Assembly: GCF_028618525.1 (NCBI RefSeq)
Contig: NZ_JAQITC010000002.1
Span: 1-64,000, forward strand
Origin: Bartonella sp. AU55XJBT
Lineage (GTDB): Bacteria; Pseudomonadota; Alphaproteobacteria; Rhizobiales; Rhizobiaceae
Length of the DNA stretch: 64,000 nucleotides
Direction: 5' to 3'
Shown piece after piece: positions 14,756 through 26,296 of this stretch (within the stretch, counting starts at the first letter, position 1; every line of letters starts with the position of its first letter). The translations under genes were made by a program, and so were the position numbers. The notes beneath the pieces were generated by a model. That model saw only the letters and a program-made list of their open reading frames with translations. It was not told the origin of the DNA and ran no database searches.

Positions 14756-16513
14756 TCAACGCATTTCTATGGGGGCTTCGACTCCTATGATGCTAAGTCC
14801 TGATGATAAAATATTGATAACAGCTTGTATCAAGCCCAATCTTGCAAAGGATAACTCTTTATCATTAGGCTGAATAAAGCGTAAATTGAGATTTTCGCTC
14901 CCTTTATTCCAATGGGTGTGAAAGCAGGAGGCAAGATCATAAAGATAAAATGCTAATCGATGGGGTTCTTTATGAATGACCGCTTGTTCAATGATACGCG
15001 GATATTCAGAAAGTTTGCGTATTAATAATATTTCATTGTCATCTGTTAGTCGATGAAGATGGAGAATCAATGTGTCCTTTGAAAAGCTTTCAATATGAAG
15101 CACTTCTTGTGCTTGACGAAAGACTGAGTGACAACGTGCATTTGCATATTGTACGTAAAAGATGGGGTTATCTTTTGATTGTTCTGTTACTTTTGCAAAA
15201 TCAAAATCAAGAGGCGCTTCACATTTGCGGTATAGCATCATAAAACGCACTGGATCACGACCAACTTCCTCGACAACATCTCTTAGAGTGACAAATGATC
15301 CTGCTCTTTTTGACATGCGTACAGGTTGACCATTACGAAAGAGTTTTACCAATTGACATAAGAAAACACTTAATTTGGCTTTATCTCCAGAAATTGCTTT
15401 TGCCATGGCTTCTAGCCGCTTTATATAGCCAGCATGGTCTGCGCCTAGGATATAAATCATTTCATCAAAATGACGATTAAATTTATCCCGAAAATAAGCA
15501 ACATCAGCAGCAAAATAAGTGTAAGAACCATCAGATTTAATCAAAACACGGTCTTGGTCATCACCAACATTTGTTGAACGAAACAAAGTTTGTTCGCTTG
15601 GTTCCCAATCTTCTATATTTTGTCCTTTGGGAGGGGGAAGCTTTCCTTTGTAGATATAACCATTTAAAGTGAGGTCGTTAATGGTGTTACGAATAGCACG
15701 GGCATTATCTGCGTAAAGCATTCGCTCAGAGAAAAAGATATCATGATAAATATTAAGAGTTGCCAAATCTTCGCGAATCATGGACATCATTGCCTGAATC
15801 GCCCGTTCTTTCACGATAGATAAGGCTTCATCTTTATCCATGGTGAGGAGTTGGTCACCAAACTCTTGAGCCAACGATCGACCTAATGGTATCAAGTACT
15901 CTCCAGGATAGAGCCCCTCTGGAATTTCATTAATTTTTTGTCCAAGAGCTTCACGATAGCGCAACAGTACGGAGTGAGCGAGAACTTCGATTTGTTGACC
16001 AGCATCATTGATATAATATTCTTTCGTGATGTTATAGCCCGTAAATTGCAGCAAATTGGAGAGAACATCTCCCACCACAGCTCCGCGACAGTGCCCTACA
16101 TGCATAGGACCCGTCGGATTTGCTGAGACATATTCAACATTGACGCGTTTTCCCTGTCCCATAGGCATGCGACCATAAGAAAGTCCTAATTCAAGCATGG
16201 ACTTTATAGCATCTTGCCAAAATAATTTTGTAAGTTTGATGTTGATAAAACCAGGACCGGCAACATCAATATTCTCAATAGAGGAATCATTTTTAAGCAG
16301 TTCTATGATTTTATCGGCAAGAGCACGGGGCCCCATCCCAATAGATTTTGCAAGCACCATAGCAGCATTGGTTGATAAATGACCATGGGAGGAATCACGT
16401 GGGGGATCAACAGTGATTTTTGTTAAATCGAGATCTTCTCTATTTTTTCCTTTTATATCAGATAATTCAATTGATTTTTTAATTTTTTTTTCGAAGTTTT
16501 TAAAGATATTCAT
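14756..16513 (-). CDS. argS: Arginyl-tRNA synthetase
   Basis: Charges tRNA-Arg with arginine. A class I synthetase of 585 residues, the usual size. An N-terminal tRNA-recognition domain (residues 1-110) is followed by the HIGH-type motif in [18 protein letters not shown]. The KMSKS counterpart appears as [13 protein letters not shown]; the DALR anticodon-binding domain ends the protein ([17 protein letters not shown]). It lies 30 bases after dgt, in the conserved dgt-argS-SPOR order, so it is probably co-transcribed. Confidence 0.97.
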   Translation of the reverse strand: MNIFKNFEKKIKKSIELSDIKGKNREDLDLTKITVDPPRDSSHGHLSTNAAMVLAKSIGMGPRALADKIIELLKNDSSIENIDVAGPGFINIKLTKLFWQDAIKSMLELGLSYGRMPMGQGKRVNVEYVSANPTGPMHVGHCRGAVVGDVLSNLLQFTGYNITKEYYINDAGQQIEVLAHSVLLRYREALGQKINEIPEGLYPGEYLIPLGRSLAQEFGDQLLTMDKDEALSIVKERAIQAMMSMIREDLATLNIYHDIFFSERMLYADNARAIRNTINDLTLNGYIYKGKLPPPKGQNIEDWEPSEQTLFRSTNVGDDQDRVLIKSDGSYTYFAADVAYFRDKFNRHFDEMIYILGADHAGYIKRLEAMAKAISGDKAKLSVFLCQLVKLFRNGQPVRMSKRAGSFVTLRDVVEEVGRDPVRFMMLYRKCEAPLDFDFAKVTEQSKDNPIFYVQYANARCHSVFRQAQEVLHIESFSKDTLILHLHRLTDDNEILLIRKLSEYPRIIEQAVIHKEPHRLAFYLYDLASCFHTHWNKGSENLNLRFIQPNDKELSFARLGLIQAVINILSSGLSIIGVEAPIEMR

Positions 16514-16543
16514 ATTGAGCTTCCATGATGATGCTAAAAGCCA

Positions 16544-17746
16544 TTAAACGAAATGATCTGTATGGTCAAATAAACGGTGATATTCACGTAAAGCATAGTG
16601 ATCAGTCATCCCTGAAAGAAAGTCAGCAATCAGACGTGCTAACTCTTGATTTTTTAAGTGCACTGCTTTTTTGCACCAACTTTCAGGCATTGTATCTGGA
16701 TTTTCATAATAACAATTGAATAATTTTTGTACAATGCATTTTGCTGCATTGCGACGACTAAGAACTTGTTCGTGGTAATAAAGATTTTTAAAAAGAAAGT
16801 TTTTTAATTCTTTTTCGTAAACGCTCATTAACGGTGAAAAGGTAACAATAGTTTGTTTTGCTTGGTAAATATCGCTTATGCTGGTTGGTTTGATATGTGC
16901 TAAGTTTTCTTGTGATTGTTTGATAACATCTTCAACCATGGTTGTTATTTGTCTTCGTACAAGTGTGTAACCGCATCGTGCTTGGTCGAGGTGGGGATGC
17001 TCATCTGTTATATCTTTTAATATTGCTGCTGTTAGTGAAACGTTTTCAAATTGATCGAGTGTTAAAAATTGTGACCGTAAACCATCATCAATATCATGGG
17101 CATTGTATGCGATATCATCTGCAATTGCGGCACATTGCGCTTCTAGTCCTGCAAAACAATCGAGTGCAAGATCATGCTTTGCATTGTATTGTAAAATATC
17201 GCTAGGAACCTCTTTATTTTTAGCATAAGAACCTAAAAGGGGACCATTATGCTTGACAAGTCCTTCGAGAGTTTCCCATGTAAGGTTCAGTCCATCAAAA
17301 TTTGCATAGCGCTGTTCTAGTTTTGTAACAATGCGTAAAGCTTGTGCATTATGGTCGAAGCCACCATAATGAGCCATGACTTCATTGAGAGCCTCTTCTC
17401 CTGCATGACCAAAAGGCGTGTGTCCAAAGTCGTGAACAAGGGCAATGGCTTCGGCAAGATCTTCATCAACACATAGGGCACGGGCTAATGTTCGTGCAAT
17501 TTGAGAAACCTCTATGGAATGGGTGAGGCGGGTACGATAATGGTCGCTTTCATCAGCAATAAACACTTGCGTTTTATGTTTAAGACGTCGAAATGCATTA
17601 GAGTGGATAATACGATCTCTATCTCGTTGAAAGGGTGAGCGTGTAGAGCCCATCGTTTCATGGAATAATCGACCACGGCTTGTTTGCGGATGAGCACTGT
17701 AGACGGCTCGAGATTGGTAATTGAAGTTGATCGTGCCTATATCCAT
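16544..17746 (-). CDS. dgt: Deoxyguanosinetriphosphate triphosphohydrolase-like protein
   Basis: An HD-domain enzyme of 400 residues that removes triphosphate from dNTPs. Metal ligands are visible as His76 ([18 protein letters not shown]), His105-Asp106 ([16 protein letters not shown]) and a later Asp in [27 protein letters not shown] residues ([12 protein letters not shown]) precede the HD core. It is the first gene of the minus-strand dgt-argS-SPOR unit and is transcribed away from erpA, so a divergent promoter must lie in 17747-17856. Confidence 0.93.
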   Translation of the reverse strand: MDIGTINFNYQSRAVYSAHPQTSRGRLFHETMGSTRSPFQRDRDRIIHSNAFRRLKHKTQVFIADESDHYRTRLTHSIEVSQIARTLARALCVDEDLAEAIALVHDFGHTPFGHAGEEALNEVMAHYGGFDHNAQALRIVTKLEQRYANFDGLNLTWETLEGLVKHNGPLLGSYAKNKEVPSDILQYNAKHDLALDCFAGLEAQCAAIADDIAYNAHDIDDGLRSQFLTLDQFENVSLTAAILKDITDEHPHLDQARCGYTLVRRQITTMVEDVIKQSQENLAHIKPTSISDIYQAKQTIVTFSPLMSVYEKELKNFLFKNLYYHEQVLSRRNAAKCIVQKLFNCYYENPDTMPESWCKKAVHLKNQELARLIADFLSGMTDHYALREYHRLFDHTDHFV

Positions 17747-17856
17747 TGCAAGCTGTCCATTATCATCTTAAAATTGAGGGTGGTTTATGATGAATAAACT
17801 TCTCTTTATAATAATGGGATACTCTTTCTTGATGGCTTAATGCAAGGATATATAAA

Positions 17857-18180
17857 ATGAAAGTGAAAATTTCAGATGCTGCTGCTAAGCAAATTGTACA
17901 GATACTTTTGCGTGAACCCGATAAAATCGCATTACGTATTTCTGTCGAAGGCGGTGGATGTTCTGGTTTTTCTTATAAATATGATTTGGTTTCTGAAATG
18001 TGTAAAGATGACCTTGTTCTCAAAAAAGATGGGGCAACTGTACTTATTGATTCACTCTCACTTCCTTTCATGGAAGGAGCTGAGATTGATTTTGTTGATG
18101 ATCTTATGGAGCAGTCTTTTCAAATCCATAATCCCAATGCTGTTTCATCGTGTGGTTGTGGTGTAAGTTTTTCAATTTGA
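17857..18180 (+). CDS. erpA: A-type iron-sulfur cluster insertion protein
   Basis: A carrier of the HesB/IscA family (107 residues) that passes [Fe-S] clusters to apoproteins. The three conserved cysteines are seen: Cys35 in GGGCSGFSY, and Cys99 and Cys101 in SSCGCGVSF. The length and the position opposite dgt match ErpA/IscA of other Rhizobiales. No suf genes are nearby. The exported-protein gene follows closely. Confidence 0.93.
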   Translation: MKVKISDAAAKQIVQILLREPDKIALRISVEGGGCSGFSYKYDLVSEMCKDDLVLKKDGATVLIDSLSLPFMEGAEIDFVDDLMEQSFQIHNPNAVSSCGCGVSFSI

Positions 18181-18241
18181 GAGTGGGGGCATTGTGATAT
18201 TGTTTCTTGAAAAAAATATCATGTTGGTCAACAATGTAAAA

Positions 18242-19204
18242 ATGGATAGTCTTATAAAAATAATGCACCGATGTGTGCGGTTAGGCGTGGTGCTCACTTT
18301 ATTGATCTGGAGCCACTGTGCTTTTTGTGAAGAAGGAGTAGATCAGCAGCAGGGACAATCACGGAGTTTTATTATAAAGTCAAAAGAGCAGGAAAAAGAG
18401 AACTTAGCATCTCAGGCACAACTTATTTTGAATGCTCGATTAACAAATAGCCGTCAAGATATTGATAAGGGGCTTGTCTGGCGGGTTTATGCCCCTATTC
18501 TAGGGATTGATAATAAATTACCATTAGTGGCAACCTATAAGGGGGGAAGTGCACATTTTGATTTAGAGCCAGGAAGTTATCTTGTTCATGTCTCATTTGG
18601 TCATATGAGTGTTGTGCGTCATATTCGTCTGGAAAATGGGCAAAGTCTTGTGAAAAACTTTTACCTTGAGGCTGGTGGTCTTATTTTAAATGCGACGCTG
18701 CTCAATGGTATCATCAATGAAAAGGAACTCCGTTTCACGATCTATGAGGATGAAAAAGAAAATGATGATACGGGGGTGATTTTATCAAATGTTAAACCTC
18801 AATCAGTTGTGCGTTTAAAGGCGGGCCGCTACCATGTTGCTTCCCATTATGGTTCCATTAATGCGACGGCACGTTCGGATATTCAAGTGGAGGCTGGTAA
18901 AATAACGGAAGTTACCCTTGAACATCAGGCAGCTCAGATTGTTTTAAAGCTGGTACGACAAGAAGGAGGGGAAGCGCTTGCAGATACAAGTTGGTCTCTT
19001 GCCAATGATTCTGGTGATATCGTTTATGAAACTGTTGGTGCTTATGTTTCACTCGTGTTAGCAGAGGGAGAGTATATTGCAATTGCTAAAAATAAAGATA
19101 GAATTTATCAAAAGGTTTTTTCTGTCGTTTCTGGTCATGATGAAGATATAAGTGTGGTGGCGAATGAACAAAATCTGCAACGAATTGATGAAGATATGGA
19201 TTGA
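18242..19204 (+). CDS. Exported protein of unknown function
   Basis: I prefer ATG at 18242; earlier in-frame starts exist back to 18194. The product (about 320 residues) begins with a signal peptide (MHRCVRLGVVLTLLIWSHCA, cleavage near CAFC-EE). The mature part is beta-rich, with repeated carboxypeptidase-regulatory-like/prealbumin-type strands (GSAHFDLEPGSYLVHVSFGH, then LKAGRYHVASHYGS, then AEGEYIAIAKNKDR), suggesting three similar beta domains. It is probably periplasmic or surface-linked. It is followed 22 bases later by ccdA. Function is not known. Confidence 0.65.
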   Translation: MDSLIKIMHRCVRLGVVLTLLIWSHCAFCEEGVDQQQGQSRSFIIKSKEQEKENLASQAQLILNARLTNSRQDIDKGLVWRVYAPILGIDNKLPLVATYKGGSAHFDLEPGSYLVHVSFGHMSVVRHIRLENGQSLVKNFYLEAGGLILNATLLNGIINEKELRFTIYEDEKENDDTGVILSNVKPQSVVRLKAGRYHVASHYGSINATARSDIQVEAGKITEVTLEHQAAQIVLKLVRQEGGEALADTSWSLANDSGDIVYETVGAYVSLVLAEGEYIAIAKNKDRIYQKVFSVVSGHDEDISVVANEQNLQRIDEDMD

Positions 19205-19226
19205 TCGTTGTTCGTGGATCTAAACC

Positions 19227-20036
19227 ATGATGAGAGACGGGGTGTGCGTTTTGATTGAAATTTCAACAGTTGGTGTGTTTTTTGCTGGGGCGCTCTCTTT
19301 TTTGTCGCCATGTGTTTTGCCATTAGTTCCTCCTTATTTATGCTATATGGCAGGGATTGGTATTGATGACTTTCGTTCAGAAAAACGTGATGAGAAAGTC
19401 TTTATACGGTGGGCTTTATTGTCTTCTGTTATTGCTTTTGTTCTAGGGTTTACCACTGTTTTTGTTGCTTTAGGTGCGAGTGCAAGTACAATTGGTAAGT
19501 TCATCGGTTATTATCGTGATTGGTTTGCACTTGCTGCTGGAATTATCATTATTATTTTTGGTTTAAATTTTTTAGGTTTTTTCAAGATCTCTTTTTTATT
19601 TCGTGAGGCGCGTTTTCAGACGGATAAAACACCTGCTGGTCCTTTAGGGGCCTATGTTATTGGTTTAGCTTTTGCCTTTGGTTGGACACCATGTATTGGT
19701 CCCATTTTAGGGCCTATTATAACGCTTGCTGGAACAAAGGAAACTGTGGGCGAGGGGGCTATTCTATTAGCAGTTTATGCGTTAGGTCTTGCTATTCCTT
19801 TTGTGTTGGCAGCTTTATTTTCCAGTTGTTTTATGCGGTTTTTAGCAGCTTTTCGTATTCATTTAGGAAAAGTTGAAAAAATTATTGGTGTTTTTCTTAT
19901 TCTTACAGGGATTTTATTTTTAACAGGCTCTATGCAGGATCTTTCCTTTTGGCTTTTAGAACATTATCCTTCATTGAGTTATGTTGAAGATATTCGTTGG
20001 CACGATATTATGAACTTTTTTGGATTTTCTCGTTAG
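19227..20036 (+). CDS. ccdA: Cytochrome c biogenesis protein CcdA
   Basis: A 269-residue inner-membrane protein of the CcdA/DsbD-transmembrane family that carries reducing power from cytoplasmic thioredoxin to the periplasm, for cytochrome c maturation and similar thiol reduction. Six hydrophobic segments are visible. The redox cysteines are in [19 protein letters not shown] (segment 1) and [14 protein letters not shown] (segment 4). It starts at ATG-ATG; a few residues of start uncertainty remain. glmU begins 14 bases after the stop. Confidence 0.92.
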   Translation: MMRDGVCVLIEISTVGVFFAGALSFLSPCVLPLVPPYLCYMAGIGIDDFRSEKRDEKVFIRWALLSSVIAFVLGFTTVFVALGASASTIGKFIGYYRDWFALAAGIIIIIFGLNFLGFFKISFLFREARFQTDKTPAGPLGAYVIGLAFAFGWTPCIGPILGPIITLAGTKETVGEGAILLAVYALGLAIPFVLAALFSSCFMRFLAAFRIHLGKVEKIIGVFLILTGILFLTGSMQDLSFWLLEHYPSLSYVEDIRWHDIMNFFGFSR

Positions 20037-20050
20037 TCTTGTGTGTTTTT

Positions 20051-21415
20051 ATGGTTAGAAGCTGTCTTTCTATTGTTCTTGCTGCCGGTGAGGGGACGCG
20101 TATGAAATCGTCTCTGCCTAAGGTGCTTCATAAAATTGCTGGATTGCCTCTTATATGCCACGTTCTAAAACAAATAGAATTGGCAGGCTCTTCACAATTA
20201 GCCGTCGTCGTGGGATTTGGTGCTCAAGAGGTTGCGCATGTTGTTCAGTCATTTGTCAAAGATGTGATGATTTTTGAACAAAAAGAGCGTTTAGGAACCG
20301 CACATGCTGTTTTATCGGCTCGTTTAGCTTTGCAAAAGGGAGAGGATGATGTTCTCATTGTTTTTGGGGATACGCCTCTCATTCAGCAGGATTCACTGCA
20401 CCAAATGCGTGCACAGCTTGCTGATGGGGCTGATGTTGTTTTTGCAGGCTTTCATACCCAAGATCCAACAGGTTATGGGCGCCTTCTTGAGAAAAATGGT
20501 CAATTGATTGCAATTGTTGAAGAAAAAGACGCGAGCGAGGAAGAAAAAAAGATTTCCTTTTGTAATGGGGGAATACTCGCTATGCGTGGAAAACATGCAC
20601 TTTCTCTTTTAGAGAAGGTTGATAATAACAATATGAAAAAAGAATATTACTTAACAGATATTGCTTCTCTTGCTTCGCGTGAAGGATTAGATGTGCGTGT
20701 TGTTGAAGTCCCTTTTGAAAATATTGTAGGAATTAACAACTGTCTTGAGCTATCGAGGGCTGATTCTTTGTGGCAAAAACGTAAAGCATGCGATTTAATG
20801 TTATCGGGTGTTACACTCTTAAAACCAGAAACAGTCTATTTTTCTTATGACACAGAAATTGAACCAGGTGTGGTGATAGAACCAAATGTTTATTTTGGAT
20901 TAGGCGTGAAAGTACAATCTGGTGCTGTTATTCGTGCTTTTAGTTATCTCGAAGGAGCTGTGGTGGGTCAAGATGCGCAGATTGGTCCCTATGCACGTTT
21001 GCGTCCTGGTACAGAGTTGGCAAAATCCGTAAAGGTTGGAAATTTTTGTGAAGTCAAACAAGCTAAGGTAGGAGAATCTTCTAAAATCAATCATTTAAGT
21101 TATATTGGTGATGCCGAAATTGGTGCTCATACCAATATTGGAGCCGGTACGATTACGTGCAATTATGATGGATTTAACAAATATAAAACCATGATTGGTG
21201 ATCATGCTTTTGTTGGGTCTAATACGGCACTTGTTTCCCCATTGGTGATAGGGGATGGCTCTTATGTTGCTTCAGGAAGTGTTATTACTGAAAATATTCC
21301 TATGAACAGTATGGCTTTTGGGCGTGCACGACAGGTTATAAAAGAGGGCTATGCAACAAAATTTCGGGCGCGCTTGTTAGAGAATAACTCGACAGAAAAT
21401 AAACAGAAAAAATGA
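20051..21415 (+). CDS. glmU: Bifunctional UDP-GlcNAc synthase
   Basis: Acetylates glucosamine 1-phosphate and then uridylates it to UDP-GlcNAc, the precursor of peptidoglycan and lipid A. I place the start at ATG 20051 ([19 protein letters not shown]), because GlmU proteins begin just before the LAAGxGTRM pyrophosphorylase motif; this gives 454 residues. The N-terminal half has [10 protein letters not shown] and the GDTPLI metal region. The C-terminal half is a left-handed beta helix of hexapeptide repeats with [14 protein letters not shown] and [12 protein letters not shown]. It runs with ccdA upstream and glmS downstream, so two consecutive steps of amino-sugar synthesis are linked. Confidence 0.97.
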   Translation: MVRSCLSIVLAAGEGTRMKSSLPKVLHKIAGLPLICHVLKQIELAGSSQLAVVVGFGAQEVAHVVQSFVKDVMIFEQKERLGTAHAVLSARLALQKGEDDVLIVFGDTPLIQQDSLHQMRAQLADGADVVFAGFHTQDPTGYGRLLEKNGQLIAIVEEKDASEEEKKISFCNGGILAMRGKHALSLLEKVDNNNMKKEYYLTDIASLASREGLDVRVVEVPFENIVGINNCLELSRADSLWQKRKACDLMLSGVTLLKPETVYFSYDTEIEPGVVIEPNVYFGLGVKVQSGAVIRAFSYLEGAVVGQDAQIGPYARLRPGTELAKSVKVGNFCEVKQAKVGESSKINHLSYIGDAEIGAHTNIGAGTITCNYDGFNKYKTMIGDHAFVGSNTALVSPLVIGDGSYVASGSVITENIPMNSMAFGRARQVIKEGYATKFRARLLENNSTENKQKK

Positions 21416-21586
21416 TCATTTTCAGTCTATTCTTTTGTTTTGTGTCGATTTAACGATGGATAGGAGGTTTATTCTTAAAGATTGCCATATTCCATGTTTG
21501 AATTATTTATTATTTATCGTTTTAAATAAAAGCTGTTGGATTGTTTTATAAGATTTAAATCTTAAGATGTGGGTTGGAGCTTTTTA

Positions 21587-23410
21587 ATGTGTGGAATTAT
21601 TGGAATTCTTGGAAAGAAGTGTGTTACGTCTTCTTTGCTTGAGGGGTTAAAACGTCTTGAATATAGAGGGTATGATTCATCTGGGGTGGCAACAGTCTAT
21701 AATGGGCATCTTTATCGTGTACGTGCTGAGGGGAAGCTTGTTCATTTAGAAGAAAAATTAAAAAAAACACCTCTAGAGGGAAGTTTAGGGATTGGTCATA
21801 CCCGTTGGGCGACACATGGCGTTGCAGTTGAACGCAATGCACATCCCCATGTGACTGAAAAGCTTGCGGTTGTTCATAATGGTATTATTGAAAATTTTGT
21901 AGAATTGCAAAAGGAACTCATCGAGGATGGTTATATCTTTGAAACAGAGACGGATACGGAAGTTATTGCGCATTTAATAACGCGTGCATTAAAAAGTGGT
22001 CTTTCTCCGCAAGAAGCCATGCGGACCAGCTGGAAAAGGTTACAGGGGGCTTTTGCACTTGCTCTTATTTTCGAAGGTGAAGATAATCTTATGATTGCGG
22101 CGCGTTCTGGTCCACCGTTGGCAATTGGTTATGGAAAAGATGAATTTTTTGTGGGATCAGATGCTATTGCTTTGGCACCATTCGTTGATCATATTAGCTA
22201 TTTGGAAGATGGGGATTGGGCTGTTCTTACACGGGAAGGCGTCACAATTTACGATGGAAACAATCAACCGGTAAAACGTTCTGTGACAACATTACTTGAA
22301 GAAGCATTATTGATTTCTAAGGGGAATCATCGTCATTTTATGCACAAGGAAATGTTTGAACAACCTGAAGTGATTTCTCATAATTTGGCGCATTATCTTG
22401 ATCTTGGAAATTATACCGTTCGCGCTTTTGAGAATTTGATTGATTGGAAAAATATTCATCGTCTCCTTTTTGCGAGTTGTGGAACGGCTTATTATTCAAC
22501 CTTAGTTGCGCGCTATTGGTTTGAGAAATTTGCCGCTTTAAGTGTTGATAATGATGTTGCTTCGGAATTTCGTTATCGTGAACCTCCTATAACATCTGAT
22601 GTGTTATCGCTGTTTGTTTCTCAATCTGGTGAAACAGCTGATACATTGGCTTCTTTGCGTTATTGTCGTGAGCGGGGTGTAAAAACAGCAACAATTGTGA
22701 ATGTTGAGCAATCAACAATGGCAAGGGAGGCTGATTTTATTCTTCCAACACTTGCCGGACCGGAAATTGGTGTTGCTTCAACAAAAGCTTTTACCTGTCA
22801 ATTGGCAACGCTTGCTTCACTTGCCCTTAGTGCTGCGAAACAACGTGACTACCTCTCAGTTCAAATGGAACAGCAATTGGTTCAACAGTTGGCAGAAGTT
22901 CCCCGTATTTTAAATGAGGTTTTAAAATTAGAAGGTAAAATTGAATCTATTTGTCGTGATTTGGTGAATGCAAAAAGTGTTCTTTATCTGGGACGTGGAA
23001 CTTCTTATCCGATTGCTTTGGAGGGAGCCCTTAAACTGAAAGAGCTTTCTTATATTCATGCTGAAGGTTATGCAGCGGGGGAGTTGAAGCATGGACCAAT
23101 TGCGCTGGTCGATGAGACAATCCCCGTGATTGTTGTGGCTCCTTATGATCGGTGGTTTGAAAAAACTTTTTCTAATATGCAAGAAGTGGTAGCGCGCAAT
23201 GGTCGTATTATTTTGATAACCGATAAAAAAGGAGAAGAAGTAGCTTCTCTTAAGACTTTATCAACGATTACTTTGCCCGTTGTTCCAGAATTTATTGCTC
23301 CTATTATTTATGCTCTCCCCATTCAGTTAATTGCTTATCATACGGCTGTTTTATTAGGAACAGATGTTGATCAACCGCGTAATTTAGCAAAATCAGTCAC
23401 AGTTGAATAA
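21587..23410 (+). CDS. glmS: Glucosamine-fructose-6-phosphate aminotransferase
   Basis: Makes glucosamine 6-phosphate from fructose 6-phosphate and glutamine. The start is ATG 21587, so that Cys2 (MCGIIGILG) becomes the N-terminal nucleophile of the class II glutaminase after Met removal; the product is 607 residues. Glutaminase motifs are HTRWATHG and HNGIIENF. Two SIS isomerase domains follow, with SQSGETADTLASLR and ELKHGPIALVDE, and the C-terminus DQPRNLAKSVTVE is typical. The 171-base leader shows no glmS ribozyme, as expected outside Firmicutes. Confidence 0.97.
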   Translation: MCGIIGILGKKCVTSSLLEGLKRLEYRGYDSSGVATVYNGHLYRVRAEGKLVHLEEKLKKTPLEGSLGIGHTRWATHGVAVERNAHPHVTEKLAVVHNGIIENFVELQKELIEDGYIFETETDTEVIAHLITRALKSGLSPQEAMRTSWKRLQGAFALALIFEGEDNLMIAARSGPPLAIGYGKDEFFVGSDAIALAPFVDHISYLEDGDWAVLTREGVTIYDGNNQPVKRSVTTLLEEALLISKGNHRHFMHKEMFEQPEVISHNLAHYLDLGNYTVRAFENLIDWKNIHRLLFASCGTAYYSTLVARYWFEKFAALSVDNDVASEFRYREPPITSDVLSLFVSQSGETADTLASLRYCRERGVKTATIVNVEQSTMAREADFILPTLAGPEIGVASTKAFTCQLATLASLALSAAKQRDYLSVQMEQQLVQQLAEVPRILNEVLKLEGKIESICRDLVNAKSVLYLGRGTSYPIALEGALKLKELSYIHAEGYAAGELKHGPIALVDETIPVIVVAPYDRWFEKTFSNMQEVVARNGRIILITDKKGEEVASLKTLSTITLPVVPEFIAPIIYALPIQLIAYHTAVLLGTDVDQPRNLAKSVTVE

Positions 23411-23814
23411 AAATAGATTGTGTAATTCTGAATTTGTCGAAAATAATCAAATGTAACAAATTGATTTATAGTGATGGTTTAGTTTTCTATTTTTCTCAGT
23501 TGCATGAGAATATCGAAGACAGGACTTTTCGTTTCAAATTCTTGATGACAGAATAAAAAATGTTTCCTTAGCGATCAAAAAATGGATCAGATGTATGAAT
23601 ATAAAAGTAAAAAGACGCAATAATATGCTTCTCCTCCTTTAATGTAAGCGTAATCCAGATTGGGAGAGAAGATGGGGCTGTTGGTTTGCTATTCTTTCAT
23701 GAAGCATAATGGTGTAGGGATTATGTTAGATCATTTATGAGTGATATCAAGAAAGAAGAGCCTATTTGCATAGGGGGAGTATTTTTATTTTTTATCAGAG
23801 GTTCTTTTCTATTA
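23411..23814. other. Intergenic region between convergent glmS and recG
   Basis: About 400 bases, AT-rich. I see no gene, RNA or convincing terminator hairpin. Confidence 0.6.
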
Positions 23815-25923
23815 TTATCCTGCTCGTAAGAGGCGTGCGGCGTCATCGTGTCCGAAAAGATAAAGAAGCAACCGTAAGGCTTGTCCTTGTTCAGAGGAAA
23901 GATGAGGATCGCGTTGTAAAAATAGGCGTGCATCTTTTCTTGCTATGGATAAAAGATCACTGTGAACAGCAAGGTTTGCTATATGAAATTCAGGAACTCC
24001 AGATTGCTTTGTGCCTAAAAGTTCTCCTTCACCTCGCAAGCGCCAATCTTCTTCAGCAATTTCAAAACCGTCTTCTGTATGACGGATAATATTCAGACGT
24101 GTTGCTGCTGTTTTGGTTAGTGGCTCTTTATAGAGCAAAATGCAGGAAGATTTTTTATCGCCTCGTCCTACACGTCCACGCAATTGGTGCAATTGTGAAA
24201 GACCAAAATGTTCTGCGTGTTCGATGATAATAATCGAAGCGTCTGGAATATCCACGCCTACTTCAATGACGGTGGTTGCAACTAAAATACGTGTATTTCC
24301 GCATTTAAAAGATGCCATAGCGGCTTCTTTTTCTGCTGTAGACATTTTGCCATGGATCATTCCAACGTGAGCTCCAAAGCGCTCATAGAGAAACGCAAAG
24401 CGGTTTTCAATTGAAGTGAGATCAAGAGCTTTTGATTCCTCTACTAAAGGACAAATCCAATAGAGTTTTTCTCCTTTTTCGAGTGCAATGGCGATTCGTT
24501 CTATAAGCTCATGCATACGTTTCAAAGAAAGCGTTGCTGTTGTAATGGGGTGTCGTCCCATTGGTTTTTCTGTAATTTTAGAGACATCCATATCCCCAAA
24601 AGCTGTTAAAACAAGAGTGCGAGGAATGGGTGTGGCGGTCATGACTAGCATATCAGGCTTATTGCCTTTTTCTGTAAGAGCGATACGTTGGTGCACACCA
24701 AAACGGTGTTGTTCATCGATAATGGTTAAGGCAAGATTGTTATAAGTAACGCTGTCTTGTATAAGAGCATGGGTCCCGATGACAATAGAAACTTGACCTG
24801 ATAAAATATCATTCAAGATATTTGTCCGCAACTTGCCTTTTTCTCGTCCTGTTAAAAGCGTTGTTTTTAAGCCTATCTTTTCGGCAAGAGGGGCAATAGT
24901 GGCAAAATGTTGCCGAGCGAGCACTTCTGTGGGGGCCATTAAAGCTGATTGACTTGAATTTTCAGCAATTTGTGCCATTGCCATCAGTGCAACGACGGTT
25001 TTTCCTGCGCCTACATCACCTTGGAGCAGTCTTAGCATCGGTTCTGGTGAAGCAAGATCATTGGCGATATCTTCTACCGCTTTTATTTGTCCCGTTGTGA
25101 GTTGAAAGGGGAGAACATTGAGCAGTTTTTTCGTATAAATTCCTGTTGATGGTCGAGAAGTCCCAACAAGAGATTTGGTTTTCAAACGCACAAGGCCTAA
25201 CGCTAATTGACAAGCGAGCAGTTCATCATAGGCAAGACGTTTGCGTGCTGTACTTTCTAAGGATAGATCATCAGGATTAATGGGAGCATGGATACGGCGT
25301 AAAGCAACAGAAAAAGAAGAAAAATTTTGCTGCTTTTTAACATTTTCATCTATCCATTCTGGGAGGAGAGGAATAAAATCAAGAGCGTTTTGTATGGCGC
25401 GTCTTAATGTCTTTGCTGCTAGTCCGGCAGTAGAGGGATAAACAGGTTCGATGAGAGGAATCTGATTTGATTGTTCGCTTGGGGCAATATGGTCGGGATG
25501 CGCCATTGAAAGTTGCCCATTAAACCATTCAACTTTTCCTGATACAATGACCTTTTTTCCTTCAGGGAGTTGTTTTTTGAGCCAAAGAGGTTGAGCATGA
25601 AAAAAAACTAAATGTATTTTTCCTGTTTGATCATGGGCGATAACACGATAGGGGATTTTGTTATGACCACGGGGTGGGGGGTGATGTTGATCGATGATAA
25701 TTTCGAGCGTAACCGTCTCTCCTTCTTTTGCATAAGCAATGCTGGGACGCATTCTGCGGTCTATAACAGAATGGGGCATTAATTGAAGAAGATCAATAAG
25801 GGTTGCTTCATGTTGTGCAGGATTAACATTTAAAAGTTTTGTCAGTAAGCCATAGACTTTAGGGGTAATACCAGAAAGGGTTCGAATAGAATTAAAAAGA
25901 GGGGTAAGTAGACTTGGAGGCAT
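23815..25923 (-). CDS. recG: ATP-dependent DNA helicase RecG
   Basis: Reverses stalled replication forks and processes branched intermediates. 702 residues, the normal size. The N-terminal wedge/OB domain (residues 60-160) precedes helicase motif I (GDVGAGKTVVALMAM), motif II as DEQHRFGVHQR, motif III (TATPIPRTL) and motif VI (QLRGRVGRGDKKS). The C-terminus (LLYLFGHDDAARLLRAG) is typical of alphaproteobacterial RecG. It is transcribed towards glmS. There is no close downstream partner. Confidence 0.96.
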   Translation of the reverse strand: MPPSLLTPLFNSIRTLSGITPKVYGLLTKLLNVNPAQHEATLIDLLQLMPHSVIDRRMRPSIAYAKEGETVTLEIIIDQHHPPPRGHNKIPYRVIAHDQTGKIHLVFFHAQPLWLKKQLPEGKKVIVSGKVEWFNGQLSMAHPDHIAPSEQSNQIPLIEPVYPSTAGLAAKTLRRAIQNALDFIPLLPEWIDENVKKQQNFSSFSVALRRIHAPINPDDLSLESTARKRLAYDELLACQLALGLVRLKTKSLVGTSRPSTGIYTKKLLNVLPFQLTTGQIKAVEDIANDLASPEPMLRLLQGDVGAGKTVVALMAMAQIAENSSQSALMAPTEVLARQHFATIAPLAEKIGLKTTLLTGREKGKLRTNILNDILSGQVSIVIGTHALIQDSVTYNNLALTIIDEQHRFGVHQRIALTEKGNKPDMLVMTATPIPRTLVLTAFGDMDVSKITEKPMGRHPITTATLSLKRMHELIERIAIALEKGEKLYWICPLVEESKALDLTSIENRFAFLYERFGAHVGMIHGKMSTAEKEAAMASFKCGNTRILVATTVIEVGVDIPDASIIIIEHAEHFGLSQLHQLRGRVGRGDKKSSCILLYKEPLTKTAATRLNIIRHTEDGFEIAEEDWRLRGEGELLGTKQSGVPEFHIANLAVHSDLLSIARKDARLFLQRDPHLSSEQGQALRLLLYLFGHDDAARLLRAG

Positions 25924-26296
25924 GAGGAAATTTAACCTGCTCTTTTTGTTTTTTCTAGACCTTTAGAAGAGCTTTTTGGGGATAAAGCCATAAAGGGGGA
26001 ATTGTTTTATTAACACATTGCGTTTTAGGAAGAAAAATGAATACTTAAAGAGAAATACAATCTAGAGAATGCAAAAATGTAAAGTGCTTATGGTATATTT
26101 TGCTTCTTTTTATTTTAGGCGTTTATTTGCTGTGAATAGAAGCATTTTCTTGATAGAACTCTCTTATAAAGATCAATAAAATTGAGATATTTTTCTCATG
26201 TGGGATATGACAAATTTATAGCTTTAAAGTTATGCTAGCGTGGAATTTTTTTTCTTTAAGGGGTGCTGTTTGGCATCTAGTTTTTAATAGGAAATT
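25924..26296. other. Divergent intergenic region recG/dnaE
   Basis: About 370 AT-rich bases that must hold promoters for both genes. I cannot pick out reliable -35/-10 pairs and see no other feature. Confidence 0.5.

Noticed and set aside
21416..21586. glmS ribozyme in the glmS leader
   Set aside because: The leader is short and AT-rich without the ribozyme core; the element is known from Firmicutes, not alphaproteobacteria.
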